NCBI RefSeq assembly: GCF_950295315.1 | Contig: NC_080171.1 | Span: 119,151,145-119,215,144, forward strand | Length of the DNA: 64,000 nt | Origin: Erinaceus europaeus | Lineage: Eukaryota > Chordata > Mammalia > Eulipotyphla > Erinaceidae | Direction: 5' to 3' | Shown: positions 20,373-31,154 of the stretch, piece by piece | Layout: each line of letters starts with the position of its first letter | Numbering within the stretch: the first letter of the stretch is position 1 | Position numbers and translations under genes: made by a program | Notes under the pieces: generated by a model | The model's database searches: none | The model's input: the letters and a program-made list of their open reading frames with translations, nothing else | Told to the model about the DNA's origin: nothing

Positions 20373-21378
20373 TTTTTTTTTTTTTTTACTTCTCCAACAC
20401 ATTTATTATTATTATTTAAAGGAGTTGATTTAAAAGTTTTTTATATTTATTTATTCCTTTTTGTTATCCTTATTGTTTTATTGCTGTAGTTATTATTGAT
20501 GTTGTTGTTGTTGTTGGATAGAACAGAGAGAAATGGAGAGAGGAGGGGAAGACAGAGAGGGGGAGAGAAAGACAGACACCTGCAGACCTGCTTGACTGCC
20601 TGTGAAGCGACTCCCCTGTAGGTGGGGAGCCGGGGGCTCGAACCCGGATCCTTCCGCCGGTCCTTGCGCCTTGTGCCATGTACGCTTAACCCGCTGCGCT
20701 ACCGCTCGACTCCCAGGAATGGATTTTGAGAAGGAAAACCATAAAGCAGAGAGGTATGGAATAGAAAATAAATACAGATGTCAGCTGTTTTGCTAATTGT
20801 TTTATAACCACAACACATCATTAGAGACCCCACCCCCCTGTACAAAACAACACAATAAAGGTTCAGAGTTGAGGTGTTCCCTTAGCAAGGCTGAAGATTT
20901 CAGCCTCTGGTGCTTGCAGTTTAGGCTGCAGTCCTTGTTTTTGGATGGATCACTGGGTGTGTGGCACAGCTCATGCTTTTAACCAGATTGGAACAGAAGA
21001 ATGGCCACCTGGCCCAGGTGGAGGTAGATGAAGTGTTTAGTTTTCGCGCCACATAACTGCCCAAGTTCCCCCCACAATGCAGTGCCAGGCGGGCTTGTAC
21101 TTCTTGTCAAATTCCTTCTTGATGTGGGCTGCAATGTCCCTCTCTATGTTGTGTGTTTCCTGCGCCTGAGTAGCACACTGCACGGAGTCCTGCTGCATCT
21201 CCTTAGACATGTCGGCGTTTCTGATGAAGGCCTTTCGGTGGCACATGGTCACTGAGGGGCAGGGGCTGAAAGGTCTCCTGGAGGAGGGGCTGCGGAGGCT
21301 CAGACGACAGCTCTAGTCGCCACGGAAGCCACGGCGCATCTAGGGAGCCCCGCGCCAGCCGTCGCCGCCCAGTGCCTC
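20373..21378 (-). pseudogene. DYNLL1: DYNLL1 (dynein light chain LC8) processed pseudogene
   Basis: This intronless copy of the LC8 dynein light chain mRNA is dead. The frame starts near 21246 and first follows the 89-residue protein, with recognisable [33 protein letters not shown] and WHCIVG. After residue 55-60 small deletions (net minus 2 bases) shift the frame, although GGCAGTTATGTG and the region coding the native end (to about 20979) remain. DYNLL1 is preferred over DYNLL2 because of AHIKKE and a Cys at residue 2. The 3' UTR follows, broken by a SINE at 20440-20713. Beyond the SINE come AATAAATGTGTTGGAGAAG (minus strand) and a poly(A) at 20373-20387, so this is a retrocopy. Confidence 0.88.
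20440..20713 (-). mobile_element. SINE-A copy in the DYNLL1 pseudogene 3' UTR
   Basis: ATTTATTTATTCCTTTTTGT tail at the left and GCTACCGCTCGACTCCC head at the right. Imperfect target copies AGGAGTTGATTT (left) and AGGAATGGATTT (right) flank it. Confidence 0.88.
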
Positions 21379-21380
21379 TT

Positions 21381-21620
21381 TTTTTTTTTTTGAATTGGGG
21401 GATCAATGGTTTACAGTCAACAATGAAATACAGTAAAAACAACAACAAAAAAATACAGTAACATTTCTCAGTTTTCCACATAACAATTCACCCCCCTCCT
21501 TAGGTTCTCTGCCATCATGTTCCAGGCCTGAATCCTCCTCCCTACTCCAGAGTGTTTCCTTTAGTGCAATACACCAAACCCAGTCCAAGTCTGCTTTGTG
21601 CTTTCTTATTTTTCAACTTT
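21381..21620 (-). mobile_element. L1-II 3' end
   Basis: Poly(T), then GGGGGATCAATGGTTTACAG, TTTCTCAGTTTTCCACATAA and AGTGCAATACACCAAACCCA. It abuts the 5' end of the DYNLL1 retrocopy. Confidence 0.78.
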
Positions 21621-21639
21621 TTTTTAATCCAAGCTCATT

Positions 21640-21915
21640 TTTCTTACTTATTTATTTATTCCCTTTTGTTGCCCTTGTTGTTTTATTGTTGTAGTTGTTA
21701 TTGTTGTCGTTGTTGTTGGCTAGGACAGAGAGAAATGGAGAGAGGAGGGGAAGACAGAGAGGGGGAGAGAAAGACAGACACCTGCAGACCTGCTTCACCG
21801 CCTGTGAAGCGACTCCCCTGTAGGTGGGGAGCTGGGGGCTCAACCTGGATCCTCACGCAGGTCCTTGCGTTTCACACCATGTGCGCTTAACCTGCTGTGC
21901 TACTGCCTGGCTCCC
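21640..21915 (-). mobile_element. SINE-A copy
   Basis: TTATTTATTCCCTTTTGTTG at the left and TGCTACTGCCTGGCTCCCT at the right. Confidence 0.9.
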
Positions 21916-21946
21916 TTTACACTTCTTTTTAAAAAGTTATTATTGG

Positions 21947-22240
21947 GAGTCGGGCTGTAGCGCAGCGGGCTAAGCGCACATGGTGCGAAGTACAAGGGCC
22001 GGCATAAGGATCCAGGTTCGAACCCCGGCTCCCCACCTATAGGGGAGTCGCTTCACAGGCGGTGAAGCAGGTCTGCAGGTGTCTTTCTCTCCTCCTCTCT
22101 GTCTTCCCCTCCCTCTCTCCATTTCTCTCTGTCCTATCCAACAACGACAACAACAATAATAACTACAACAATAAAAACAAGGGCAACAAAAGGGAATAAA
22201 TAAATAAAATAAATATAAAAAGATAAGAAAAAGCAAATTA
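21947..22240 (+). mobile_element. SINE-A copy in the tail of an L1
   Basis: GAGTCGGGCTGTAGCGCAGC head. Identical AAAAAGTTATTATTGG copies lie at 21931-21946 and 22241-22256; the right-hand one belongs to the poly(T) end of the following L1-III fragment. Confidence 0.92.
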
Positions 22241-22505
22241 AAAAAGTTATTATTGGTGATTTAATAATGATCAACAAGATTATGCGATAGGAGGGGAACA
22301 ATTCATACAGTTCCCACCACCAGCTTGCCATGTCCCAACCCCTCCATTGGAAGGTTCCCTATTCTTTAGCCCTCTAGGGGTATGGACTAAATATCTCCAA
22401 TGGGCACAGAAGGTGGGCAGTCTGACTTCTGTAATTGCTTTTCTGCTGGACATGGGTGTTGGCAGGTTGAGCCACACCCCCAGCCGCTTGCAGGTTCTTT
22501 CTTGC
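22241..22505 (-). mobile_element. L1-III type 3' end
   Basis: TATTATTGGTGATTTAATAA, CAGTTCCCACCACCAGCTTG, GTCTGACTTCTGTAATTGCT and GTGTTGGCAGGTTGAGCCAC follow the family order. Confidence 0.65.
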
Positions 22506-23074
22506 AAGTGTCCGTTTCCAAAGCTTTGTCAGAGGAAGGACTCTGTCTTCCTTGAATCACCTACCGGCTCACCTCATGTAAATTACCTTGCATTATTTTT
22601 CTGGCTTGGAGATTGGAAATACCAGTTTCCAGACTTGCAGACTGTCTTGCCTGGTTACACTAAGGGTAGGAAATAGTTGTTAATGTTTCTATTCCCTGGA
22701 AGGTACACACCAATTTGTGGGTGTGTGGGAGCAAAGGGTGACATTTCTAAGCACTGTACATAGTTGACCTTGTAATGAATCCCAAGTGGCAATTTGTTCC
22801 TCTACAGCGACCTGGTCAAACGTTGGTTATCTCTTTCATCTTCAATAACCGAATTACTGTTTCTGTAATGAAAGGAGAAACAGTCTCACAATGGTAGGCA
22901 ATTAGTAAGGGAAGAGCACAGCACTGGAAGGAGGACACTGACGTTCTTGCAGTACAACATTTGAATTTCAGTGTCTGAACTTCATACAGTAACTGACAAC
23001 CTGCTTTCAAAAAGAACACAGGACCACCTTGACCAATTAGGCAAATTAGACTGAGTTTTCTAGCCACCTCAGGT
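22506..23074. other. Unrecognised single-copy sequence
   Basis: No repeat or coding frame supported. Confidence 0.45.
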
Positions 23075-23305
23075 AAGAAGAAGGATGTATTTTGTCTTTT
23101 TTACAACAGACTCATTTCCCTTACCATAATGTTTTCAAGGTCATTTTATGCTGTAACATGTCAGAATTCTTTTTTTTTTTTTTTTTAAGACTGTGTAATA
23201 TTCGGCTGTGTGGCTATACCACATCCTGTTTACCTATTCATTCTTCTCTCAGTAGACACTTGGGGTTGACAACACCTTTTGGCTATTGTGACTAATGCTG
23301 AGGGT
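23075..23305 (-). mobile_element. Ancient L1 ORF2 C-terminal fragment
   Basis: TGTGTGGCTATACCACATCC, TTTACCTATTCATTC and TTTGGCTATTGTGACTAATG are diverged forms of the L1 ORF2 end on the minus strand. A poly(T) expansion at 23169-23187 splits it. Confidence 0.6.
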
Positions 23306-23309
23306 CCAA

Positions 23310-23525
23310 ACACATGCTGCAGAAGTCAAATTCATAGAGACAGAAAGTAGAGTCATGTTTACAGGGAGCTGGGGGTGAGGAGGTGGGGCATAGGCTTAGT
23401 GTGTTAGTCTCAGAAGATAAACAGTTCTGGAGATGGATGGTTGAACAATACTGTGAAAGCACTGAATGCCACTAATCCATACACCTAAAATGATTAAAGT
23501 GGTACACTCTGATATGTTTATGTTA
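23310..23525 (+). mobile_element. Ancient L1 (L1M-type) 3' UTR
   Basis: CAGTTCTGGAGATGGATGGT and GAATGCCACTAATCCATACA then TTATGTTATC recall the old mammalian L1M 3' UTR. It runs into a (CA)n tract. Confidence 0.55.
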
Positions 23526-23529
23526 TCTA

Positions 23530-23530
<1 letters not shown>

Positions 23531-23575
<45 letters not shown>
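23531..23575 (+). repeat. (CA)n microsatellite
   Basis: About 21 uninterrupted CA dinucleotides. Confidence 0.95.
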
Positions 23576-23577
<2 letters not shown>

Positions 23578-23682
23578 AAAGCGAATCTAGACATAGCAGA
23601 TGAATGGTTGTTTATGGAAGGGGGTGGGCATAGATTAACAGTCAAAGACTGAGGATTTCATTGGGCTTAAGGAACTGTTCTA

Positions 23683-23860
23683 GGAGCCAGCTGTGCGGCT
23701 GAGGTACTTGCATTTATTACCGTGCACAAGGACCCAGGTTCAAACCCCTAAGCCCCACCTGCAGCGGGGAAGCTTCATGAATGGTGAAGTAGTGTCTCCC
23801 TGTCTCTCTCCCTCCTTCTCTATACCTTTCCTTTTCAATTTCTCTATGTCTTCTTAAAAA
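23683..23860 (+). mobile_element. SINE-B copy, diverged
   Basis: GGAGCCAGCTGTGCGGCTGA head, AGGTTCAAACCCCTAAGCCC B-box region and a CT-rich body. Confidence 0.7.
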
Positions 23861-23871
23861 AATAGAAGAAA

Positions 23872-24150
23872 GGGGAGTCGGGCGGTAGCGCAGCGGGTTA
23901 AGCGCAGGTGGCGCAAAGCACAAAGATCGGCGTAAGGATCCCGGTTCAAGCCCCCGGCTCCCCACCTGCAGGGGAGTCACTTCACAGGCGGTGAAGCAGG
24001 TCTGCAGGTGTCTGTCTTTCTCTCCCCCTCTCTGTCTTCCCCTCCTCTCTCCATTTCTCTCTGACCTATCAAACAACAATGACATCAACAACAACAACAA
24101 TGATAAACAACAAGGGCAACAAAAGGGAAAATAAATAAATAAATAAATAA
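23872..24150 (+). mobile_element. SINE-A copy
   Basis: GGGGAGTCGGGCGGTAGCGC head, (AAAT)n tail; AATAGAAGAAAG is duplicated at 23861-23872 and 24150-24161. Confidence 0.92.
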
Positions 24151-24217
24151 ATAGAAGAAAGAAGGAAAGAGAGAAATGAAGAAAGAAAGAGAGACAGAGA
24201 AAAAAGAAAGGAAGGAA

Positions 24218-24310
24218 ATTTTGCAGAACCTATTTATGGTGACAATTGCACAACCCAGCAAATTTCATTGAAAAAAATCATTGAATTGTACACTGAAATG
24301 AAATTGAGTA
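24218..24310 (+). mobile_element. Ancient L1M-type 3' UTR fragment
   Basis: TGACAATTGCACAACCCAGC and TTGAATTGTACACTGAAATG match old L1 3' UTR wording; preceded by a GAAA-rich tract. Confidence 0.45.
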
Positions 24311-24470
24311 GCCCAGGAGGTGGTGCAGTGGATAAAACACTAGATTCTCAAGAATGAGGTCCTGAGTTCAGTCCCCAGCAGCACATGTACCAGAATGATG
24401 TATGTTTTTTTTCTGTCTCTCTCTCTCCTCCTTTCTCACTCAGAAATAAATATAACCTTAAAAACAAAAA
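24311..24470 (+). mobile_element. SINE-C copy
   Basis: GCCCAGGAGGTGGTGCAGTG head, GAGTTCAGTCCCCAGCAGCA B-box region. Its A-rich end adjoins the 5' end of the L1 at 24484. Confidence 0.82.
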
Positions 24471-24483
24471 AGAAAGCACAAAG

Positions 24484-25252
24484 AGACTTCCAGAGGCGGG
24501 GCTACAGAGCAGCAGCAGCTGTGTTTCTGTCCTCTCCTCTCACAGGTCAACTAGGAATACCAAAGGAGACCACCTGGGATCACAGCAAGACAGGACTAGA
24601 ACGTCTTCTGGAACCCACCAAATCACCGGTAAGTGCAAACATGTGTGGCTCATGGACAGAGAGGAGCCTAGAGAGAGATTAAGCGGCTAGTAACAGTCTG
24701 GCAGTTTACCAGTTGAGGCACCACCTGCAGTCTGTTTCACCAACAAGGGGATGGCTGAAGGGAGGAGAGGACTTCCCTAAGACTCACCAAATGCAACTGT
24801 GAGTCTCCATTGCTACTGCCCTCAGAATCTGGAGCAACAGGGGGAGGCCCTGTGCTGACACCAGGGGAGAGAGAACTAAACAGGAAACTCAGGAGAAGAT
24901 CTATACCTTGGTGGCCTAGTACTGAGGCTGTGAGAGTCTCTTTGCATAACCAATGGATTATCTCTGCCCCACCCTGCTTTATCTCTTGGTCAGGAGTCAG
25001 TGATTAAGCTAAGAAGCCTACTTATAGTTTAAATACCCTCAGGCTCCCATATCCTACAGGGAAGTAAAAGAACAAAAGAGGCTTTTAAGCCACTGTGCTC
25101 CAACTCAGGGATTAAAATACTACTGAAACAACTGTCAATTTCCACAACTGTGAACCCTTTAATTGCCTTACTTAGACACAACTCAATCCAGGCAAGAGTG
25201 ATCAATAATTTGAAAACTACTGAGAGAGGGACCTTATAACATACTATATAGA
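24484..25252 (+). promoter_or_regulatory. L1 5' UTR (internal promoter region)
   Basis: About 770 bp collinear with the reverse complement of 41942-42716, including GGAGACCACCTGGGATCACA and CAGGAGTCAGTGATTAAGCT. L1 5' UTRs normally carry the pol II promoter. No activity can be inferred for this decayed copy. Confidence 0.7.
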
Positions 25253-26220
25253 ATGGGTAAAGAAACAAGAAGAAATATTGGAGAAATGAACCAGGAAAGA
25301 GTCCATCTAAAAGCCCCCCAAAGGTTAAACCACAAAATAATGAGGTGAACATCCAAACACTAGTTAAGGAAATAATTACAGGAGTGAGTAAAGAGTTTGA
25401 AAGAGTTGTCATCAGAAATGCAGAAACAACCAATGAGATTCTGGAAGAAAATACTAATTATCTCAAGGTTATTAGAGAGCTGAAAACTGAAATAGCTGAG
25501 CGAAGAACACAGCTAGCTGAACAAGCTAAAACAGTATCAGAACAGGATAACAAGAGAGATGAACTCCAAAAAACAGTAGAAGGGAGAGAGAATAGAATAA
25601 ATGAGGCTGAAGACAGAATAAGCAAGATCCAGGACAAATTAGCGACAACTAAAAAAGAAGTAAGATATCTCAAAAAAAGATTAAGATACTGAAAACAACA
25701 ACAGAGACCTATGGGATGACTTCAAAAGAAATAATATACACATTATTGGCTTACCAGAGGAAGAAAGAAAGGGAGAGGAAGAAAGCATTCTTCAGGACAT
25801 AATAGCTGAGAACTTCTCTAGTCTAGACAACATCAAAGACATAAAGGTTCAAGAAGCCCAGAGGGTCACAAACAGAATTAACCCAGACTTAGAAACACCA
25901 AGACACATCCTATTTAGAATGGAAAAGAATAAGGATAGAGAAAGGATCCTGAAGGCTTCAAGAGAAAAACAGAGTCACCTATAGGGGAAAACCCATAAGA
26001 TTAGCAGCAGACTTCTCCACATAAACACTGCAGGTCAGATGAGAATGGCAAGATATCTATCGAGTGCTTAATGAGAAAGGCTTTCAACCAAGACTACTGT
26101 ATCCTGCTAAACTGTCTTTCAGACTAGATGGAGGCCTAAAAACCTTCTCAGACAAGCAACAGTTGAAAGAATCAACTATCACCAAGCCTGCCCTGAAAGA
26201 AGTTCTCAAAGGTCTTCTAT
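25253..26220 (+). pseudogene. L1 ORF1 (RNA-binding protein), broken
   Basis: The translatable part (25345-25692, 115 residues) is the coiled-coil: heptad-like Leu/Ile with many Glu/Lys, including KVIRELKTEIAERR and DRISKIQDKLATTKKEVRY. A one-base loss near 25686 (LKKRLRY then a stop) shifts the frame. The RRM-like NIHIIGLPEEE and the C-terminal domain continue in another frame, where further lesions occur. The 5' ATG at 25253 is out of frame with the coiled-coil, and the GTG at 25345 is not a credible start. Confidence 0.8.
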
Positions 26221-26278
26221 AAACAGTCAGACCACTATAAATATGCCATATATCAGAACACTCTAAAAACATACAAGA

Positions 26279-27375
26279 ATGTCGTTAAAATATCTTCAAT
26301 CTTTGATATCAATAAATGTCAATGGTCTGAATTCACCTATTAAAAGGCACAGAGTAGGAAGATGGATTAGAAAACACAACTCAACAATATGCTGTCTACA
26401 GGAAACCCACATAACTCAACAAGACAAACACAGACTCAGAGTGAAAGGATGGAAAACTGTCAGACAGACCAATGGCCCACAAAAAAGGGCAGGAGCAGCT
26501 ATTCTCATAACTGACATGATAGATTTTAAAGTAAATAAAATTAAGAAAGATAGGGATGGATACTACTTAATGCTCAGAGGATCAGTCAATCAAGAGGACT
26601 TAATAATTATTAACATCTATGCACCCAATGAGAAGACATCTAAATATATCAAACATCTACTGAAACAGCTACAGCAATATATTAACAGCAACACAGTCGT
26701 AGTAGCGGACTTCAATACCCCACTCCCTCAACTTGACAGATCATCCAGGCAGAAAATCAACAAAGACATGAGGGAGCTAAATGAGGAGATAGATAAACTA
26801 GAACTATTGCACATTTTCAGTCATTCATCCCAAGAAACTGGAATACATATTCTACTCAAGTCCACATGGGTGATTCTCAATGATAGACCATATGTTAGGC
26901 CACAAAGACAGCATCAGCACATTCAAGAGCATTGAAATCATCCCAAGCATCTTCTGAGACCACAGTGGAATTAAACTAACACTTAATAATCAACAAAAGA
27001 TTAGTAATAGTCCCAAAATGTGGAAGCTCAACAGTACTACTTAACAACTACTGGGTCAAAGAGGAAATCAAGGAAGAAGTCAAAATGTTTCAAGAATTCA
27101 ATGAAAATGAAGCCACAAGCTCTCAAAATATTTGCGACACAGCTAAGGCAGTACTGAGAGGGAAGTTCATAGCCATACAAGCACACATTAGGAAACAGAA
27201 AAAGCACAAATAAACAGCCTGATTGCACATCTTAAAGACCTAGAAGAAGAACAACAACAAAGGAACCCTAAAGCAGAAGGACTGGAATCACTAAAGTTAG
27301 GGCAGAAATAAATAACATTGAAAATAAGAGAACCATACAAAAGATCAATGAAAGTAAATGTTGCTTCTTTGAAAG
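26279..27375 (+). pseudogene. L1 ORF2 endonuclease region, broken
   Basis: The first 218 codons (26279-26935) encode an APE-type endonuclease: ISINVNGLNSPIKR, CCLQETHIT, INIYAPNEK and VADFNTPL, where most L1s have GDFNTPL. The frame breaks near residue 185. The following linker (ERVNK near 27375) is readable but full of stops, and the reverse transcriptase is deleted. Confidence 0.82.
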
Positions 27376-27690
27376 AGTGAACAAGTGAAATAAGTCAGAA
27401 ACAGAAGGATGAATATGGGATGATCTCACTCTCAGGAAGAAGTTGAAAAAAAAAGTTCAGAAGAAAAACACAAGTAGAACCTGAACTGGAATTGACATAT
27501 TGCACCAACGTAAAAGACTCTGGGGTAGGTGGGTGGGGAGGAGAATACAGATCCAAGAAGGATAACAGAGGGCCTAGTGGGGGTTGTATTGTTATATGGA
27601 AAACTGGGAAATGTTACGCATATACAAACTATTGTATTTACTATTGAATGTAAAACATTAATTCTCCAATAAATAAATTTAAAAAAGAAT

Positions 27691-28380
27691 TACTTGTATA
27701 AAAAGCTAGTATTCTTCAAGATGATGGTAAAGAGCCAGCAAAATTTCTAAAAAATATGCCTCAGATAGGTTCTTCAAGGTATTATTTAATGAGCTTTCCA
27801 AAAACAGCTCTCAGGTCACGTTTGCTTGGGTAATACCAGGTATTCCCTGGCAAGAGACTTACAAAGTACCTGAGAACATAAGCTCTGAGGAGTCACGGAG
27901 TAAAGAAACCTGTTAAACCGAACAGCCCCCGCGTGTCCTGAATGCATGTAGTGTGACCTTCCTCCAGCACAGAGCTTTTATTTATAGGCTTCCCCCATGC
28001 CCTATGGGACACACTTAAACAAGTGTTAGTCTAAAATTGAGTCAGAATCACTTCAATCGGCAGGCAGCTGCTTAAGATCATTTTAATTGTTCTGTCTGGG
28101 TCCCTGAGCTTGTTTTCTTGGCATTGTGGTCCTTATAACCAGAGGGGATTATTCAGCTCAGCAAGTGTGCAGAATGAAGATTACTTAACTGCTCCATGAG
28201 ATTGTGACTGTGTACAATTTGCGGACATCTGTGAGTCACCCCCGCCAGATTGACAGGGAGGAGAAAGGAAAAGGGAGGGAACGCCTGCGCTGCAGGAATT
28301 TCTCTCTAAGTAATCAGCTCGCTCTTAGCAGAAAAACATGTCCTGTTCTTGATAAGCTGATTAGTGGCAGCCTAAGGTAA
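27691..28380. other. Unrecognised single-copy sequence
   Basis: About 690 bp with no recognised repeat. It ends in a short (CT)n tract at 28382-28402. Confidence 0.5.
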
Positions 28381-28495
28381 ACTCTCTCTCTCTCTCTCTC
28401 TTTGTACTGCAGGGGCCTTGCACATGCAGGATTTTACAGCCTCTTAGGATTTTCTCTCTTTCCAGCCTTCCTTCCTTCCTTCCTTTTCTTTATTA

Positions 28496-28650
28496 TAAAA
28501 GGTTTTGTTTATTTATTTATGAGAAAGACAGGAGTAGAGAGAGAGAAAGAACCAGACATCACTCTGGTACATGTGCTGCTGGGGATTGAACCAGGACCTC
28601 ATGCTTGAGAGTCTAATGCTTTATCCACTGTGCCACCTCCTGGACCACCT
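28496..28650 (-). mobile_element. SINE-C copy
   Basis: TTTATTTATGAGAAAGACAG at the left, ACATCACTCTGGTACATGTG and TGTGCCACCTCCTGGACCAC at the right. Confidence 0.85.
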
Positions 28651-28671
28651 TTATTTCTTTTAAGATTTTTT

Positions 28672-28858
28672 TTTTTTTTACATTTAAAAATTTGTCTTTA
28701 TTTATTGGCTAGAGACAGAAATCAAGAGGGTAGAGAGGGAGAGAGAAAGAGTGACCCCTGCAGCACTGCTTCACCACTCACAAAGCTTTCCCCCAGCAGG
28801 TGGGGACGGTGAGCTCAAACCCAGGTCCTTGCATACTGTAACACCACCAGCTGCCCCC
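28672..28858 (-). mobile_element. SINE-B copy
   Basis: TTATTTATTGGCTAGAGACA body, CAAACCCAGGTCCTTGCATA and ACACCACCAGCTGCCCCC head. Confidence 0.78.
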
Positions 28859-28990
28859 TTTTTTTCCTTCCTTTTTCTCCTTCCTCCCTCCCTCCCTCCC
28901 TCCCTTCCTTCTTTTTTCTTTCTTTCTCTCTTTTATTAAAATGAAAGACAGAGGAAGAGAGGAAAGAGAGAGAAAGAGAGAGAGGAGAGG

Positions 28991-29025
<35 letters not shown>

Positions 29026-29122
29026 TAGAGCGTCATTCTGGGACATGAAATGATAGGTATGAAACTCAGGACTTCATGCCTGAGAGCTCAATGCTTTATC
29101 CATTGTATCACTTTCCAAGTTG
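28859..29122 (-). mobile_element. SINE-C-like copy with polypyrimidine and GA tracts
   Basis: A (CCTT)/(CCTC) tract (28866-28928) precedes a GA-rich body. GAGCGTCATTCTGGGACATG and GCTTTATCCATTGTATCACT identify family C. Confidence 0.6.
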
Positions 29123-29139
29123 TGAATGTCTCTTTCTTG

Positions 29140-29283
29140 TCATTTCAGACAGATATAGACAAAGAAGGAGAAACACCACACCGCCGGAGCATGTTTAGTC
29201 TCATAGCACTCCCATGTGGTGCTAGGGGCTTGCCACAAGGGTTGCATTATGACAGAATGAGCCCTACCAGGTGAGCTATGTTT
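29140..29283 (-). mobile_element. SINE-E-like copy
   Basis: GAAACACCACACCGCCGGAG, GTGGTGCTAGGGGCTTGCC and CCCTACCAGGTGAGCTATG resemble family E; a (CA)n tract follows at 29288-29319. Confidence 0.45.
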
Positions 29284-29285
29284 CC

Positions 29286-29323
<38 letters not shown>

Positions 29324-29430
29324 CAGAAACTCTTAGAGGATCTTTTAGAGCTAGCTATGAAAGGAAGAAGATTAATTATACCTCCCCTGTGTCGCGTACC
29401 ATAGTACGTGTCCCTGTGTCTTCTTTTTTT

Positions 29431-29716
29431 ATTTTAAAAATATTTATTTATTCCCTTTTGTTGCTCTTGTTGTTTTATTGTTGTAGTTATTATTGTTGTT
29501 ATTGATGTCATTGTTGTTGGATAGGACAGAGAGAAATGGAGAGAGGAGAGGAAGACAGAGGAGGAGGGTAAGATAGACACCTGCAGACCTGCTTCACCGC
29601 CTGTGGAGCGACTCTCCTGCAGGTGGGGAGCCGGGGGCTTGAACTGGGATCCTTCTGCTGGTCCTTGCGCTTTGCGCCACGTGTGCTTAACTCGCTGTGC
29701 TACCGTCCGGCTCCCC
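29431..29716 (-). mobile_element. SINE-A copy
   Basis: ATTTATTTATTCCCTTTTGT tail, GTGCTACCGTCCGGCTCCC head. CTGTGTCTTCTTT occurs on both sides (left near 29412, right near 29718) and is the likely target duplication. Confidence 0.9.
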
Positions 29717-29719
29717 CCT

Positions 29720-29875
29720 GTGTCTTCTTTAATCTTGGCAGCAGCCTTCAAGGCTGGTATTATTCCATGACTTTTGCTGATGAGGATTTAAGGAGTAGAG
29801 ATAAAAGATACAGTTTTCACTTTAGGTGACACTCAGCCAGGTCTGGGATTCAAATCAAACTGTCTCCTTCCTGGG
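29720..29875 (-). mobile_element. MIR, ancient tRNA-derived SINE
   Basis: GCTGGTATTATTCCATGACT, TGATGAGGATTTAAGGAG and GTCTGGGATTCAAATCAAAC follow the MIR consensus on the minus strand. Confidence 0.6.
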
Positions 29876-30620
29876 GCACCACATATGGAAAGTACAATCA
29901 GATGCATCTCTAGAAAGTCATGGAGGAAAATACAGTTTAAAAGGCTGAATGTACATGGTCTCGTGTGGTAGAAGGCTTCAGACCGCGCTACGTGAAACAT
30001 ACACGCCACTACACAGTCAGGGCGGTGCTGGCCGATCAGCTTGGGGCACAGAGACAAAGGAAGGGGTAGGAGCCTGCAAGTCTGAAGCCTGTTTCCTGGG
30101 GAGGTTTGGTGTGTGTGTTTGGGGGTGGTGCATGGTGAGTGGTGGGGGTTGGGAGTGGTGCAGAAGCAGGTCTGAGTAGAGCAACTTCCCAGTGTGAATC
30201 TGGGCACACGTGGGAAGAGCTGGAGAGAGAACCACAGGCTGGAATCTGTAGGGCTCAGTAACTCCTGAGGCTGTCATTCCCAGGAGAAACCAGAGGTCAG
30301 AACGGAAAACAGCAAGACTGACATCAGGGTGTGAACAGACGGGAGCCATCGTAGCCAAGGACTGGAGGGTTTTGTCAGCTGGGAAAGGTGGGGCTTCCTG
30401 CTCCTTCCTCAAGGTCAGCCAGATCTCCCTGCTACCCGGTTGAAGCTGTAAGATCCCTTCAGACAAAGCTTCTTGGCTACAGACTGGTCGACTTTAGTGG
30501 TCTCTAAGTTGCTCTTTCTGTCTAAAAATAGATGAAGAAATTGTCCTAGGGAAGGCCACTCATTGAGTGATGGTTCCACACATCCACGACACCAGTAACC
30601 ACATTAAAAAAAATTGCGAC
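29876..30620. other. Unrecognised single-copy sequence
   Basis: About 745 bp, GC-richer than average. A 149-codon minus-strand frame (30017-30466) overlaps a 124-codon frame and shows no recognisable domain. Confidence 0.45.
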
Positions 30621-30820
30621 AGGGGTTGGGTGGTGGTGCACCTGGTTGAGGGCTCATATTAGTGTGCAAGACCCGGGTTCGAGCCACCTGCAGCGGGAAA
30701 GCTTTGCAAGTGGTGAAGCAGGGCTGCAGGTGTCTGTCTCTCTTCCTCTCTCTCTCCTCCATCCTTCTTGGTTTCTGGCTGTCTCTATCCAATGAATAAA
30801 GATAATAAAAAATAAAATAA
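30621..30820 (+). mobile_element. SINE-B copy
   Basis: GGGGTTGGGTGGTGGTGCAC head, GACCCGGGTTCGAGCC B box. Flanks AAATTGCGACA and AAATTGCAACA form the target duplication. Confidence 0.88.
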
Positions 30821-30867
30821 AAAAGAAATTGCAACATACGTGAAGGTGGGTAACAGAATTTATTTAT

Positions 30868-30985
30868 TTATAGCACTGCTCAGCTCTAGCTTTTGGTAGT
30901 GTTAGGGATTGAACCTGTGACTTCTGAGCCTCAGAAATGAAAGTCATTTTACATAACCATTAAGCTATCTCTCTTGTACCATAGT
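30868..30985 (-). mobile_element. SINE-D copy
   Basis: TAGCACTGCTCAGCTCTAGC at the left and ACATAACCATTAAGCTATCT at the right. Confidence 0.75.
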
Positions 30986-30999
30986 CTCTTAAACATTAA

Positions 31000-31145
31000 T
31001 AAAAAGAAATATTCAACTTGAAATTTTCAAAGGGCATGAATAGACATAGAATTCAAATAATAGGTAACTATATATGATAAGCCATTATGACTTACTAAAA
31101 AGTGAAAATGAGATATTATTATCTAGCTATCAAGTTGGTAATTTT
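31000..31145 (+). mobile_element. Ancient L1 ORF2 fragment
   Basis: TTTTCAAAGGGCATGAATAG and AAAGTGAAAATGAGATATTA recall the L1 ORF2 region before the C-terminus. Heavily diverged; tentative. Confidence 0.4.
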
Positions 31146-31154
31146 TTTCTTTTT

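Larger units (their letters stand above)
24484..27690 (+). mobile_element. L1 with full 5' UTR but no reverse transcriptase
   Basis: The order is 5' UTR (24484-25252), ORF1 region (25253-26220), ORF2 endonuclease region (26279-27375), an abrupt jump to the very end of ORF2 (from about 27380), and the L1-II 3' UTR ending CCAATAAATAAATTTAAAAA. The reverse-transcriptase and C-terminal coding region, about 2 kb or more, is absent. The 5' terminus (AGACTTCCAGAGGCGGGGC) agrees with that of the minus-strand L1 at 42716, so it is probably the true L1 start. ORF stops and frameshifts make it inactive. Confidence 0.85.

Noticed and set aside
21037..21252. A functional small LC8 dynein light chain gene
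   Set aside because: The frame ends early with changed residues after the Trp-His-Cys region, and the poly(A) tail marks a retrocopy.
30017..30466. 149-codon minus-strand ORF
   Set aside because: No domain, no splice context, and a second long frame overlaps it; probably chance in GC-richer DNA.
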